From an uncultured Ruegeria sp. (lineage in GTDB: Bacteria > Pseudomonadota > Alphaproteobacteria > Rhodobacterales > Rhodobacteraceae), in NCBI RefSeq assembly GCF_947504215.1, contig NZ_CANNGO010000001.1, positions 496,001-560,000 of the forward strand: a stretch of 64,000 bases of DNA. Direction: 5' to 3'. A program made the position numbers and the translations under genes. The notes under the pieces are model-generated. The model was given only the letters and a program-made list of their open reading frames with translations, made no database searches and had not been told where the DNA came from. Shown here piece after piece: positions 10,921 through 19,619 of this stretch. Every line of letters begins with the position of its first letter. Position 1 is the stretch's first letter.

Positions 10921-12525
10921 TTACATCCTGAACACGCCGAAACGTGTCTCCTCGATCGGGGCGTTCAGTGCAGCGCTCAGCGACAGAGCCAGTACATCCC
11001 GACTTTTGCGCGGGTCGATAATGCCATCGTCCCACAGACGGGCCGAGGCATAGAGCGGGTGGGATTGTTCTTCGAACATGTCCAAGGTCGGGCGTTTGAA
11101 CTCAGCCTCTTCCTCGGCGGACCATGTGCCTCCCTGCCGCTCAATCCCGTCGCGTTTGACGGTGGCCAGAACGCCTGCCGCCTGCTCACCGCCCATGACC
11201 GAGATGCGAGAGTTGGGCCAGGTCCACAGGAATCGCGGCTGATAGGCGCGCCCCGCCATGCCGTAATTTCCCGCCCCGAAAGACCCACCCACCAGCATGG
11301 TGATCTTGGGTACTGATGTCGTGGCAACAGCCGTCACCATCTTGGCACCGTGGCGCGCAATACCTTCGTTTTCGTATTTACGACCAACCATGAAGCCGGT
11401 GATGTTCTGCAAAAACACCAACGGGATTTTACGCTGCGAGCACAGCTCCACGAAATGCGCACCCTTTTGCGCGGCCTCAGAAAACAACACGCCGTTGTTG
11501 GCGATGATCCCGACGGGGCATCCTTTGACATGGGCGAACCCGGTAACCAGCGTTTCGCCAAAGCGCGGTTTGAATTCGTCGAACCGAGAGCCATCGACAA
11601 GACGAGCAATCACCTCTCGGATGTCGTAAGGCGTGCGGAGATCGGCAGGAACCACGCCAAGGATCTCCTCAGGATCATAGGCTGGATCTTCCGGGTTGGC
11701 CCAATCTACCGTCTGCGGTTTGCTCAGGTTCAAAGAGAGAACCGCCCGCCGCGCCAGGGCGAGCGCATGGGCATCGTCTTCGGCAAGGTAATCCGCCACA
11801 CCGGACAGGCGCGTATGCACATCGCCACCGCCCAGATCTTCGGCACTGACCACCTCTCCTGTCGCAGCTTTCACCAGAGGTGGCCCGGCCAGAAAGATCG
11901 TCCCCTGCTCTTTCACGATGATCGTTACATCCGACATCGCAGGCACATAAGCTCCGCCGGCCGTACATGATCCCATGACGACAGCGATCTGAGGGATACC
12001 CTTCGCGCTCATCCGCGCCTGATTGTAGAAGATGCGGCCAAAGTGGTCGCGGTCGGGGAAAACTTCATCCTGATTGGGCAGGTTCGCGCCGCCACTGTCG
12101 ACCAGATAGATGCAGGGCAGATTGTTTTCCTCTGCGATCTCCTGCGCGCGCAGATGTTTCTTAACCGACATCGGGTAATAGGTGCCGCCCTTCACGGTGG
12201 CGTCGTTGCAGACCACCATGACCTCGCACCCCTGCACCAGGCCAATGCCTGCAATCACCCCGGCGCAAGGCGCGGCGTCACCATACATCCCATGCGCCGC
12301 CGTTGCCCCGATTTCCAGAAACGGAGATCCCGGGTCCAATAGGTTCGCCACCCGACGCCGGGGGAGCATCTTGCCGCGGGATTCATGCCGCGCGCGGGAT
12401 TTCTCACCACCACCCATCCGAGCCGCGTCGGCAGCAACAGAGATTTGGGTCAGCGCATCCAGATGAGCCGCGCGGTTTGCTTTGAAGCCCTCGGAGGCGG
12501 GCATGGCTTTGGATGTGAGTTTCAT
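10921..12525 (-). CDS. liuB: Methylcrotonyl-CoA carboxylase carboxyltransferase (beta) subunit
   Basis: A 534-residue crotonase-type carboxyltransferase that moves CO2 from biotin to 3-methylcrotonyl-CoA. Visible segments include [40 protein letters not shown] and the C-terminal [15 protein letters not shown] region typical of MCC-beta. The length and the LPNQ..FPD segment favour MCC over propionyl-CoA carboxylase. Its ATG lies in a 4-nt ATGA overlap with the upstream LprI-like gene. Confidence 0.94.
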   Translation of the reverse strand: MKLTSKAMPASEGFKANRAAHLDALTQISVAADAARMGGGEKSRARHESRGKMLPRRRVANLLDPGSPFLEIGATAAHGMYGDAAPCAGVIAGIGLVQGCEVMVVCNDATVKGGTYYPMSVKKHLRAQEIAEENNLPCIYLVDSGGANLPNQDEVFPDRDHFGRIFYNQARMSAKGIPQIAVVMGSCTAGGAYVPAMSDVTIIVKEQGTIFLAGPPLVKAATGEVVSAEDLGGGDVHTRLSGVADYLAEDDAHALALARRAVLSLNLSKPQTVDWANPEDPAYDPEEILGVVPADLRTPYDIREVIARLVDGSRFDEFKPRFGETLVTGFAHVKGCPVGIIANNGVLFSEAAQKGAHFVELCSQRKIPLVFLQNITGFMVGRKYENEGIARHGAKMVTAVATTSVPKITMLVGGSFGAGNYGMAGRAYQPRFLWTWPNSRISVMGGEQAAGVLATVKRDGIERQGGTWSAEEEAEFKRPTLDMFEEQSHPLYASARLWDDGIIDPRKSRDVLALSLSAALNAPIEETRFGVFRM

Positions 12526-13172
12526 GGTTTGACCGCCTCACGTGCGTTACAGGTTTCTCGTATGTAGTCACCTTGATACCAACTGCAGATTCCTACGATC
12601 TCTCTGTCCATCATCAGAGCTTGCTCTGCGGTTCTATACATCCAACAAGACCCTCTCGTGGGACCTGAAGCAGTCCCCCGCCAGTATTTACTAGCCCGGA
12701 AATGACAATAAGCTTTGGTATATTCTTCCCACTCTGCTTTCATTTTCTCGAATGTCTGAGGTGCAGTCCATTTGAGTGCATGATCATCCGGTGAAACATC
12801 CCCATGCAGGTTCCCGGCCCATTCAGCCACAACAGTGTAGTTTTGTTCCAACTTTAACTTCCAATAAATGGACTCTGCTTCGAGGCACATGATCATTCCA
12901 TAGGTCGAGTAGTTGGTTCGATCCATGCAGTCTCCAGCGGCAACGCCAATGCAATCGTAAACTGCATCTGGAATTGCTCGCTGAGGCTTCTTCTTTTTGA
13001 GAGTCTGTCGCGCCTCTACTAGGCATTCCTCGATTAATTCAGTTTCAATAGAATATCTGTCGTTTTGCTCCGAAGCGATTTCATACGCATGAGATGAATG
13101 AACCGAGAAACCTACTGCAGATATCGCGACAATTATTGGGCTGATCAGTCCCAATTGGCCTTTCAGTTTCAT
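12522..13172 (-). CDS. Secreted LprI/DUF1311-like protein in the liu operon
   Basis: A 216-residue protein with a signal peptide (about residues 1-29, ending HSSHAYE) and a cysteine-rich mature part. The spacing of cysteines and acidic residues around [16 protein letters not shown] and [13 protein letters not shown] resembles the LprI-type lysozyme-inhibitor family (DUF1311), a pattern-based guess. It is locked into the operon by 4-nt overlaps with the acyl-CoA synthetase and with liuB. A periplasmic protein is not part of known leucine catabolism. It looks more A+T-rich than its neighbours. Confidence 0.68.
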   Translation of the reverse strand: MKLKGQLGLISPIIVAISAVGFSVHSSHAYEIASEQNDRYSIETELIEECLVEARQTLKKKKPQRAIPDAVYDCIGVAAGDCMDRTNYSTYGMIMCLEAESIYWKLKLEQNYTVVAEWAGNLHGDVSPDDHALKWTAPQTFEKMKAEWEEYTKAYCHFRASKYWRGTASGPTRGSCWMYRTAEQALMMDREIVGICSWYQGDYIRETCNAREAVKP

Positions 13173-14692
13173 TTCAATTCCCCCGCCGCCCGCGCCTTCA
13201 ATTCCTTGCGGATCACCTTACCCGTCACCGTCATCGGCAGTTCTTCCAGAAACGCCACCTCGCGCGGGTAGGAATACTGCGCGAGACGGTCCTTGACCCA
13301 GTCCTGCAACTCCGAGGCCGAGGCTTCGACCTCCGGCTTTAAAACGACATAAGCCTTGACGATCTCGGTCCGCAGCGGATCGGGCTTGCCGACCACTCCG
13401 ACCGTCGCCACCGCAGGGTGGGTCAGCAGGCAGTCTTCGATCTCGGCCGGGCCGATGCGGTAGCCGGCGGAGGTGATCACATCATCCTCACGACCGACAA
13501 AGCGCAGATACTCGCCCTGCCACACGCCGCGATCTCCAGTGATCAGCCAATCGCCGCGGTACTTCTCTACCGTCGCCTCAGGCCGATTCCAGTATTCCAA
13601 CATCATCGAGGCCGTGCCGCGCTGGATGGCCACGTCCCCCTCTTCCTCGGTCGGATTGCCATCCTTGTCGACAACTGCCACCTCATGCCCCGGCACCGGC
13701 TTGCCGATGCAGCCGGGTTGAACAGGGAAATCCTCGGCGCAGGAGGATACGACCATATTGCATTCGGTCTGCCCGTAAAATTCGTTGATCGTCAGGCCAA
13801 ACGCCTGCTGTCCCCAGGCCAGCATCTCGGCCCCCAGCGGCTCACCCCCTGACGCAACCGAACGCAAACCGGGGATCGCCTGATCCGCCGCTTTGAGCAT
13901 CCGCAACGCTGTCGGAGGAAAGAACACATTCCGCACACCACCACGCTCAATCACGTCGGCGCAGGCCTCAGGCGTGAATTTCTCCAACCGCGCCGCGACG
14001 ACCGGAATACCCAGCGCCAGCCCGGGCATCAGCACGTCGAACAATCCACCGATCCAGGCCCAATCCGCTGGCGTCCACAGGCAGTCTCCGCCTTGCAGGT
14101 GATTGTGGCTGATCGACACGCCCGGAAGATGCCCGGTCAGCACCCGATGCCCATGGAGCGCGCCTTTGGGGCTGCCGGTTGTTCCCGATGTATAGATCAA
14201 CACGGCTGGGTCATTAGGCCCAGTAGCGGCAAATGGAAGGTTCGGGCCGTGCTCGGCAGTGTTTGCGGCAATGAGAGGTTCGGCTAGATCGCCAACTAAG
14301 TCTGCGCCCTGATCATCCGTCAGAACAATTCGCACCCCGGCATCGCTGATACGCGACCGCAAAGCATCCTGTTTGAACAGCTTGAACAAGGGCACAGATA
14401 TCGCACCGATTTTCCAGATCGCCAGATGTGCCGCCGCACACCACGGCGATTGACTGAGCAACACACCAACACGATCCCCCGGCTGCACCTTTGACAACAA
14501 CGCGCGCGCAATACCGTCGGTCATTTGCGACAGCTGGCCGTACGTGATGTCGTCGCGAGACGACCCGGTCAAATCGATCAGGGCCACCTGATCGGCCGGG
14601 TGATTTAGGCACTGACGCGCCATGTTCAGTTGATCCGGGAGATCCCAGCTACCCTCGGGGCGCAAACCCGGTATGCGCCTAGCGTCTACCAC
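13169..14692 (-). CDS. AMP-binding acyl-CoA synthetase
   Basis: An adenylate-forming enzyme that activates a carboxylic acid to its CoA thioester. Motifs seen: the P-loop YTSGTTGSPKGALHG, FYGQTECN, the hinge region ITGDRGVW and the C-terminal lysine in TVTGKVIRKELK. It is first of the minus-strand liu run, so isovalerate or another short branched acid is a likely substrate (inference). I take GTG 14692 as the start because AAAGGAAA lies just upstream (507 aa); a GTG at 14737 would add 15 residues. It is divergent from ompW. Confidence 0.9.
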   Translation of the reverse strand: MVDARRIPGLRPEGSWDLPDQLNMARQCLNHPADQVALIDLTGSSRDDITYGQLSQMTDGIARALLSKVQPGDRVGVLLSQSPWCAAAHLAIWKIGAISVPLFKLFKQDALRSRISDAGVRIVLTDDQGADLVGDLAEPLIAANTAEHGPNLPFAATGPNDPAVLIYTSGTTGSPKGALHGHRVLTGHLPGVSISHNHLQGGDCLWTPADWAWIGGLFDVLMPGLALGIPVVAARLEKFTPEACADVIERGGVRNVFFPPTALRMLKAADQAIPGLRSVASGGEPLGAEMLAWGQQAFGLTINEFYGQTECNMVVSSCAEDFPVQPGCIGKPVPGHEVAVVDKDGNPTEEEGDVAIQRGTASMMLEYWNRPEATVEKYRGDWLITGDRGVWQGEYLRFVGREDDVITSAGYRIGPAEIEDCLLTHPAVATVGVVGKPDPLRTEIVKAYVVLKPEVEASASELQDWVKDRLAQYSYPREVAFLEELPMTVTGKVIRKELKARAAGELK

Positions 14693-14756
14693 AGCGCATT
14701 TCCTTTGTTTTGCGGGCAGTTCGCAACACAGGCGCACCCGAGAACTTCACACAGAT

Positions 14757-14770
14757 TTGATGCAGATCAG
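14757..14770. promoter_or_regulatory. FNR/FnrL-like box upstream of ompW
   Basis: TTGAT-GCAG-ATCAG matches the FNR consensus TTGAT-N4-ATCAA at nine of ten defined positions. It is centred about 65 bases before the ompW ATG and also upstream of the divergent acyl-CoA synthetase. OmpW genes are FNR-controlled in enterobacteria, and FnrL uses the same box in Rhodobacterales. I could not identify a convincing -10 element at the expected distance. Confidence 0.5.
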
Positions 14771-14828
14771 AGTTTGCCGAACGCTTTGCTGCGAAGCCAA
14801 GGACATCAACACAACCAAAGGCAAGACA

Positions 14829-15434
14829 ATGACAAAGAAACTCGCCGCTTTGACCCTGTCCACCGCGCTGGTGGCTTTGGCCGTTCCCGCATTTGCCCAA
14901 TCGCAGGGTGACTGGACGCTTGGTATTGGTGTCGGCTATCTGGACCCGAAATCGGACAACGGTACCCTTGCGGGCCTGAACGCCGAGATCGATGCAGACA
15001 CGCGCCCGATCTTTACGGCCGAATACTTCATCCGTGACAACCTGGGCATCGAGCTGCTGGCTGCTACCCCGTTCAGCCACGATATCACCCTTGGTGGAAG
15101 CACCGATGCTGGCAGTGTCAAGCACCTGCCGCCGACCTTGTCGCTGAACTACCACATCCCGACCAACACGGCCTGGAAGCCGTATGTTGGCGCGGGTCTG
15201 AACTATACCATTTTCTTTGACGAGCAGTCCTCGCTGGGCGATCTGAAGGTGGACAACTCCTTCGGCGTCTCGTTGCAGGCCGGTCTGGACTACGCGATCA
15301 CCGACAAGGGCGCTGTGCGTCTGAACGTGCGCTGGTTCGATATCGACTCGGATGTCACGTTGGACGGCGCCAATATTGGCACGGCAGAAATCGATCCCTG
15401 GCTGATCGGCCTGTCTTACGTTCATCGCTTCTGA
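14829..15434 (+). CDS. OmpW-family outer membrane protein
   Basis: A 201-residue small beta-barrel with a clear Sec signal peptide (MTKKLAALTLSTALVALAVP, cut after AFA) and alternating strands. Typical OmpW segments are IGVGYLDPKSDNG, NLGIELLAATPFSHDI, HLPPTLSLNYHI, KPYVGAGLNYT and the C-terminal aromatic YVHRF. OmpW forms a narrow hydrophobic channel for small solutes. The ATG at 14829 is chosen because the signal peptide starts there; the frame is open further upstream without support. An FNR-like box lies upstream and a strong terminator downstream. It is the only plus-strand gene in the liu region. Confidence 0.93.
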   Translation: MTKKLAALTLSTALVALAVPAFAQSQGDWTLGIGVGYLDPKSDNGTLAGLNAEIDADTRPIFTAEYFIRDNLGIELLAATPFSHDITLGGSTDAGSVKHLPPTLSLNYHIPTNTAWKPYVGAGLNYTIFFDEQSSLGDLKVDNSFGVSLQAGLDYAITDKGAVRLNVRWFDIDSDVTLDGANIGTAEIDPWLIGLSYVHRF

Positions 15435-15448
15435 TCCTTTGATCGGAT

Positions 15449-15483
15449 CGCCCCGCAGTGACCTCGTCTGCGGGGCGTTTTTT
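15449..15483 (+). terminator. Rho-independent terminator of ompW
   Basis: A perfect 10-bp G+C-rich stem (CGCCCCGCAG / CTGCGGGGCG) with a 9-base loop is followed directly by six T residues. It lies 15 bases after the ompW stop and ends just before the convergent liuA stop. Confidence 0.93.
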
Positions 15484-15484
15484 C

Positions 15485-16648
15485 TCAGAGAACTTCGTTC
15501 ATCAACTCGCGCCCGATCAGCATCCGGCGGATTTCGCTGGTTCCCGCCCCAATTTCCATTAGCTTGGCATCCCGGAAAATTCGGCTGACCGCCGAGTCCG
15601 CAAGGAACCCGGCTCCGCCCATCGCCTGAACGGCCTGATGCGCCTGAACCATCGCCTGTTCCGAGGCGTAGAGGCAGCAGGCCGCCGCGTCCTGACGCGT
15701 GACATCTCCACGATCGCAAGCTTTCGCGACCTCATAGATGTAGGCGCGTGCTGAGTTCATCGCTGTATACATATCGGCAATCTTGCCCTGCATCAGTTGG
15801 AAGCTGCCGATGGGTTTGCCAAACTGCTTGCGTTCAGCCAGGTACGGCATAATCTCATCCAGGCAGGCGGCCATGATCCCAGTGCCGATGCCAGCCAGAA
15901 CCACGCGTTCATAGTCCAGGCCCGACATAAGAACGGCAACGCCCTTACCCTCTTCGCCCAGAACATTTTCGAATGGGACTTCGACATCTTCAAAGATCAG
16001 CTCGGCCGTGTTTGACCCGCGCATGCCAAGCTTGTCGAAATGGGGAGACGTGGAAAATCCCTTCATCTCCTTCTCGATCAGGAAGGCGGTGATTCCCTTG
16101 GATCCTGCATCCGGATCAGTTTTGGCATAGACGACCAGCGTATCCGCATCCGGCCCGTTGGTGATCCAGTATTTGTTCCCGTTCAGACGATAATGATCGT
16201 TACGCTTTTCCGCGCGCAGCTTCATCGACACAACATCAGACCCGGCCGAGGCTTCGGACATGGCCAAAGCACCGACATGGTCGCCTGAGATCAGACGCGG
16301 CAGATACTTCTGCTTTTGCTCCTCAGTCCCGTTCAGCTTGATCTGGTTCACACACAGGTTTGAGTGCGCTCCGTAAGACAATGACACCGAGGCAGATGCG
16401 CGCGCGACCTCTTCCACAGCAATCGTATGTGCAAGATAGGACATTCCCGCACCGCCATATTCTTCAGGCACGGTCACGCCCAACAGGCCAAGCTCCCCCA
16501 TCTCTTTCCACAATTCATTGGGAAAGGCGTTAGAGGCATCGACCTCTGCCGCCATCGGCTTAACCCGTTCTTGCGCCCAGCGATGCACCAATTCGCGCAG
16601 CGCGTTTACATCTTCACCCAGATCAAATTGCATCGTTGCCTGGAACAT
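15485..16648 (-). CDS. liuA: Isovaleryl-CoA dehydrogenase
   Basis: An FAD acyl-CoA dehydrogenase of 387 aa that oxidises isovaleryl-CoA to 3-methylcrotonyl-CoA, the substrate of LiuBD. It contains the signatures [18 protein letters not shown] and [23 protein letters not shown], and the catalytic-glutamate region [10 protein letters not shown]. The last, with the length and the [19 protein letters not shown] start, is typical of Ivd. ATG 16648 is chosen; ATG 16684 would add 12 unlikely residues. It is separated from the other liu genes by ompW on the opposite strand. Confidence 0.93.
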   Translation of the reverse strand: MFQATMQFDLGEDVNALRELVHRWAQERVKPMAAEVDASNAFPNELWKEMGELGLLGVTVPEEYGGAGMSYLAHTIAVEEVARASASVSLSYGAHSNLCVNQIKLNGTEEQKQKYLPRLISGDHVGALAMSEASAGSDVVSMKLRAEKRNDHYRLNGNKYWITNGPDADTLVVYAKTDPDAGSKGITAFLIEKEMKGFSTSPHFDKLGMRGSNTAELIFEDVEVPFENVLGEEGKGVAVLMSGLDYERVVLAGIGTGIMAACLDEIMPYLAERKQFGKPIGSFQLMQGKIADMYTAMNSARAYIYEVAKACDRGDVTRQDAAACCLYASEQAMVQAHQAVQAMGGAGFLADSAVSRIFRDAKLMEIGAGTSEIRRMLIGRELMNEVL

Positions 16649-16734
16649 ATCGCTTTCCCGTACGTCGCCAAAATAATTGAACACCCGTTCATTAATAGCG
16701 ACGCAAGAGATTGCTGTCCAGTCAGAATACTGCG

Positions 16735-17457
16735 TCAGTGGTTGACGAACTCCCCCAGGCTGATCCGGCCGTCGCCATCCGTATCGAGTTGCTTTAAAAT
16801 CTCAGGGGCGCGGGCCGCGCTATGCATGCCAATGGCCGCTCTGCATTCGGCGCTGACTTTCGCTTCATCTTCTCGAAAACCGAATTCCAACTCAGCCAGG
16901 CTCACAAAACCATCTTCGTTTGTGTCCGCCGACGTAAAATCGTCTGCCCTGAAACGCTCGTTCGCAGCTACAACTTCGGACAGGGTAATGCGTCCATCCT
17001 TGTCGGCATCCGAAAAAGTGATCGCATCCTCCGCCAATTCTTGTGGTGACATCGACCAAACCTTAGCCAATTCGGTTCCATCGCAATCGCTGGGCAAATT
17101 CACTTCGGCTGCTTGCTGTGTCATGTGCTGCAGCATTTCCATGCGGTCAACAAAACCGTCGCCGTTCGTGTCTTTCGCACGGAAATTGCCCGCGAAGTCG
17201 GTTTTTGCTGACGCTCCGGCCAGTGACACTGCGGCAAGAATAGCGACCGTCAGGACCACCGGTGACGCGGCGATAGTAATCTTTTTCAAGGTCGAGGCCT
17301 CCTTCGTTTTTGAATGAGGCACGCCATCTTCGGCAATCAATCGGCGCAACGCGGCGCTCATGGTTTCACCACGGGATTCAACCCGCGATGCAAACGCATT
17401 TTTCTCTGACAGGCTGAGCCTGACTTCGAGGGATTCTGATTTCTTCTCTTTACGCAT
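16735..17457 (-). CDS. Membrane-anchored four-EF-hand protein with N-terminal ribbon-helix-helix-like domain
   Basis: A 240-residue protein with an unusual layout. Residues about 8-43 ([19 protein letters not shown], then [15 protein letters not shown]) look like a CopG/Arc-type ribbon-helix-helix DNA-binding segment. Residues about 58-82 form one hydrophobic helix. The rest carries four EF-hand loops: D96-E107 ([12 protein letters not shown]), D150-E161, D178-E189 and D225-E236. With positive charges before the helix, the EF-hands should be periplasmic and the N-terminus cytoplasmic. A calcium-sensing transmembrane regulator is possible but is inference. The ATG at 17457 is the first codon that includes the basic start; the ribosome site is weak. 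Confidence 0.82.
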   Translation of the reverse strand: MRKEKKSESLEVRLSLSEKNAFASRVESRGETMSAALRRLIAEDGVPHSKTKEASTLKKITIAASPVVLTVAILAAVSLAGASAKTDFAGNFRAKDTNGDGFVDRMEMLQHMTQQAAEVNLPSDCDGTELAKVWSMSPQELAEDAITFSDADKDGRITLSEVVAANERFRADDFTSADTNEDGFVSLAELEFGFREDEAKVSAECRAAIGMHSAARAPEILKQLDTDGDGRISLGEFVNH

Positions 17458-17533
17458 TGTTTCGCAATGATGTTGATAGCGTGCCCGGCCAAGAACGCTG
17501 GGGCACCTCAGAATGCTAGCAGGATACCGTCCA

Positions 17534-17553
17534 GACACGAGGAAATTCGTGTC
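17534..17553. repeat. Inverted repeat upstream of the EF-hand gene
   Basis: GACACGA and TCGTGTC form a perfect 7-bp dyad around a 6-base spacer. It lies 76 bases upstream of the EF-hand gene start and 21 bases after the aminotransferase stop, both on the minus strand. No T-run follows, so it fits an operator or mRNA 3' stem better than an intrinsic terminator. Confidence 0.4.
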
Positions 17554-17574
17554 CAGACAAACCGATTAGCGACT

Positions 17575-18774
17575 TCAGAACGCCACCTGGTTGTGGATGC
17601 GCGTCACTTCATCCCGAATGATCCGAGCGATCAGGCGACAATCTTCCAATGAAAACGTCAATGGGACGCGCATGTCGATGATCCCAGCAAGCACCCTGTC
17701 GCTGGTCGGCATGGGCGCGCTGTCAGCATAACGCCAACTGTCATAGCGCGACGTGAACCCGGTCGGCTCTGCCCCACCAAACCATTTCAACTCGACACCG
17801 CGGTTGGCACAGCGGCTGATGACGTCAGCTATGCGGTCCGCTGACCAGTCCAGCAACAGAAACTGGATTGAAGACCCAACATAGGTCTCATCCTCGGGGC
17901 GCTCCACCACCAGCAGGCCCGGTGTTCCCCGCAAACCTGCTTCGATCTCGCGGTAACGTTCGTTCCATCGATTCACCTGTCGATCCAGATCACGCAATTG
18001 TGGGCGAAGGATCGCAGCGCGCAAATTGTCCATTCGGCCCGAGACATTGGGTGTGGTGTACTTGATCCGGTCAAACACCTCTGGGCCTGGTGCCGCCAAA
18101 TGGCGTTCGTACAGCATGTAGGACCCAGATAGCATTGTTGCTTTGGCCGCCAATTCCTCATCATCTGTGATCAGCAGACCACCTTCGCCTGAATTGACGT
18201 GTTTATATGTCTGACAGGAATAGCACCCGATAGCGCCCTGACGCCCGGACAATTGCCCGCGCCAAGCCGCCCCCATGGTATGTGCACAGTCTTCGATCAC
18301 GGTGACACCCGCCGTGTCGCACAGCTCCATCAGCCGGTCCATGTCGCACAAATGCCCACGCATATGGCTGAGCATGAGGACCCGCGCCTGTCCGAGCTTA
18401 CTTTCCAGATCATCCAGATCGATGGTCAGGCCTTCGGTCACGCCAACAAAAACCGGCTTGGCCCCAACCGACGCGATCGCCCCTGGCACCGGCGCCAGAG
18501 TAAACGCATTGGTCAAAACCCGATCGCCCGGCTGCACTCCCACCGCCCGCAGCGCAGTCGCCATCGCATACCCACCGGACGACACTGCAAGGCAGTATTT
18601 CGCCCCCATTTGGGCCGCGAACTCCTGTTCTAGCAAGGCGGTCTCCCCCAGCTCTCCTGGGGCAATGTTGTAACGATGCAGGCGCCCGTGACGCAGCACC
18701 GCCAATGCGGCCTCGATCGCGTCGTCGGGGATAGGTTCCTGTTGGGTGAAACTGCCGGTAAATGTCTCAGTCAT
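17575..18774 (-). CDS. DegT/DnrJ/EryC1/StrS-family PLP aminotransferase
   Basis: A 399-residue fold-type I PLP enzyme of the sugar-aminotransferase family. The cofactor aspartate lies in VTVIEDCAHTMG, the Schiff-base lysine in CQTYKHVNSGEGG, and the substrate region in LAVSSGGYAMATALRAVG. Relatives aminate nucleotide-sugar ketones; no sugar-modification genes lie nearby, so the substrate is open. The second half contains NVSGRMDNLRAAILRPQL, as in the family. I choose ATG 18774 (MTETFTGSF); a GTG at 18795 is also in frame. It lies 39 bases after the HAD phosphatase start region, same strand. Confidence 0.85.
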   Translation of the reverse strand: MTETFTGSFTQQEPIPDDAIEAALAVLRHGRLHRYNIAPGELGETALLEQEFAAQMGAKYCLAVSSGGYAMATALRAVGVQPGDRVLTNAFTLAPVPGAIASVGAKPVFVGVTEGLTIDLDDLESKLGQARVLMLSHMRGHLCDMDRLMELCDTAGVTVIEDCAHTMGAAWRGQLSGRQGAIGCYSCQTYKHVNSGEGGLLITDDEELAAKATMLSGSYMLYERHLAAPGPEVFDRIKYTTPNVSGRMDNLRAAILRPQLRDLDRQVNRWNERYREIEAGLRGTPGLLVVERPEDETYVGSSIQFLLLDWSADRIADVISRCANRGVELKWFGGAEPTGFTSRYDSWRYADSAPMPTSDRVLAGIIDMRVPLTFSLEDCRLIARIIRDEVTRIHNQVAF

Positions 18775-18813
18775 GGCATTGTTGTGGGGCCGCACAGGGC
18801 CTGGGTCAAGGGA

Positions 18814-19485
18814 TCAAGCAGCCGCACCGATCAATCCCGGAACCATTCCGGGTAAATCATCGAAATGATGCAGCAAAGCCTCTGGCTCCAGAGCCGCCAT
18901 GTCATCACCGGACGGGCCAAATGTGACCAGAACCGAGGGAACCCCTGCGGCCCGCGCGGTGTTTCGGTCGGTATCCGAATCCCCGATCAAGACGCATAAC
19001 TCCGGATCTCCGCCAGCGCGGCGAGCCGCCTCACGCAGTGGTTCAGGGTCTGGCTTGCGCACGGTCAGCGTATCTGCCCCGACCAGCGACGCGAACCGGT
19101 CGCGAACGCCCATGCGGGTTAGCAATAGCTCGGCCAGCGCCTCGGGCTTGTTGGTACAGATGCCAACACCGTAACCAGCGCCTTTCAGCAGATCGACCGC
19201 CTGCAATGCGCCGGGGTAGAAGGTTGTATGTGTATCGATAGCTTCGGAATAAGCCTTCAGCAGCATCGGGTAGTAGTCGAGAACAGTCCGCTCTTGAAAA
19301 GCCCCGACCCGCTTTAGGCCATGGGTCAACATCATCCGGCCACCGCGCAGCGCAACACCTGCATCCTGCCCGTGAACCAACACATCACCATGCCCCATGT
19401 GACGAAAACAATGGTTCGCCGCCGCCAGCAAATCGCCTGACGTATCCGCCAATGTGCCGTCCAGATCGAAGATGACTGTTCGCAT
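18814..19485 (-). CDS. gph: HAD-family phosphatase, phosphoglycolate-phosphatase-like
   Basis: A 223-residue HAD hydrolase. Motif I is FDLDGTLADTSGD, motif II lies in GICTNKPEALAE, the lysine of motif III in VRKPDPEPL and motif IV in VLIGDSDTDRNTA. Gph detoxifies 2-phosphoglycolate, but this subfamily is hard to separate from other small-metabolite phosphatases. Divergent from glmU with a 134-base gap. Confidence 0.8.
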   Translation of the reverse strand: MRTVIFDLDGTLADTSGDLLAAANHCFRHMGHGDVLVHGQDAGVALRGGRMMLTHGLKRVGAFQERTVLDYYPMLLKAYSEAIDTHTTFYPGALQAVDLLKGAGYGVGICTNKPEALAELLLTRMGVRDRFASLVGADTLTVRKPDPEPLREAARRAGGDPELCVLIGDSDTDRNTARAAGVPSVLVTFGPSGDDMAALEPEALLHHFDDLPGMVPGLIGAAA

Positions 19486-19558
19486 TTTTTCTCCTGCCTC
19501 GGCGGGTTTTCGCCATGTCGTATTTCAAAACGGCAACCTTGTTTGATGGCCGAACCGC

Positions 19559-19586
19559 TTGCGCCTTTGCCCTCAGCGGATAAAAC
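19559..19586 (+). promoter_or_regulatory. Candidate promoter of glmU-glmS
   Basis: TTGCGC (19559-19564) and TAAAAC (19581-19586) are 16 bases apart and lie 34 bases before the glmU ATG. Both are partial matches to the sigma70 consensus, so this is a suggestion only. Confidence 0.25.
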
Positions 19587-19619
19587 GGACTGCGACAAAA
19601 CAAAAGAGAAATTGATCTC

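Noticed and set aside
14679..15719. A 346-codon minus-strand frame covering ompW and the end of liuA
   Set aside because: It runs antisense through ompW, whose signal peptide, barrel pattern and terminator are clear, and overlaps liuA in another frame.
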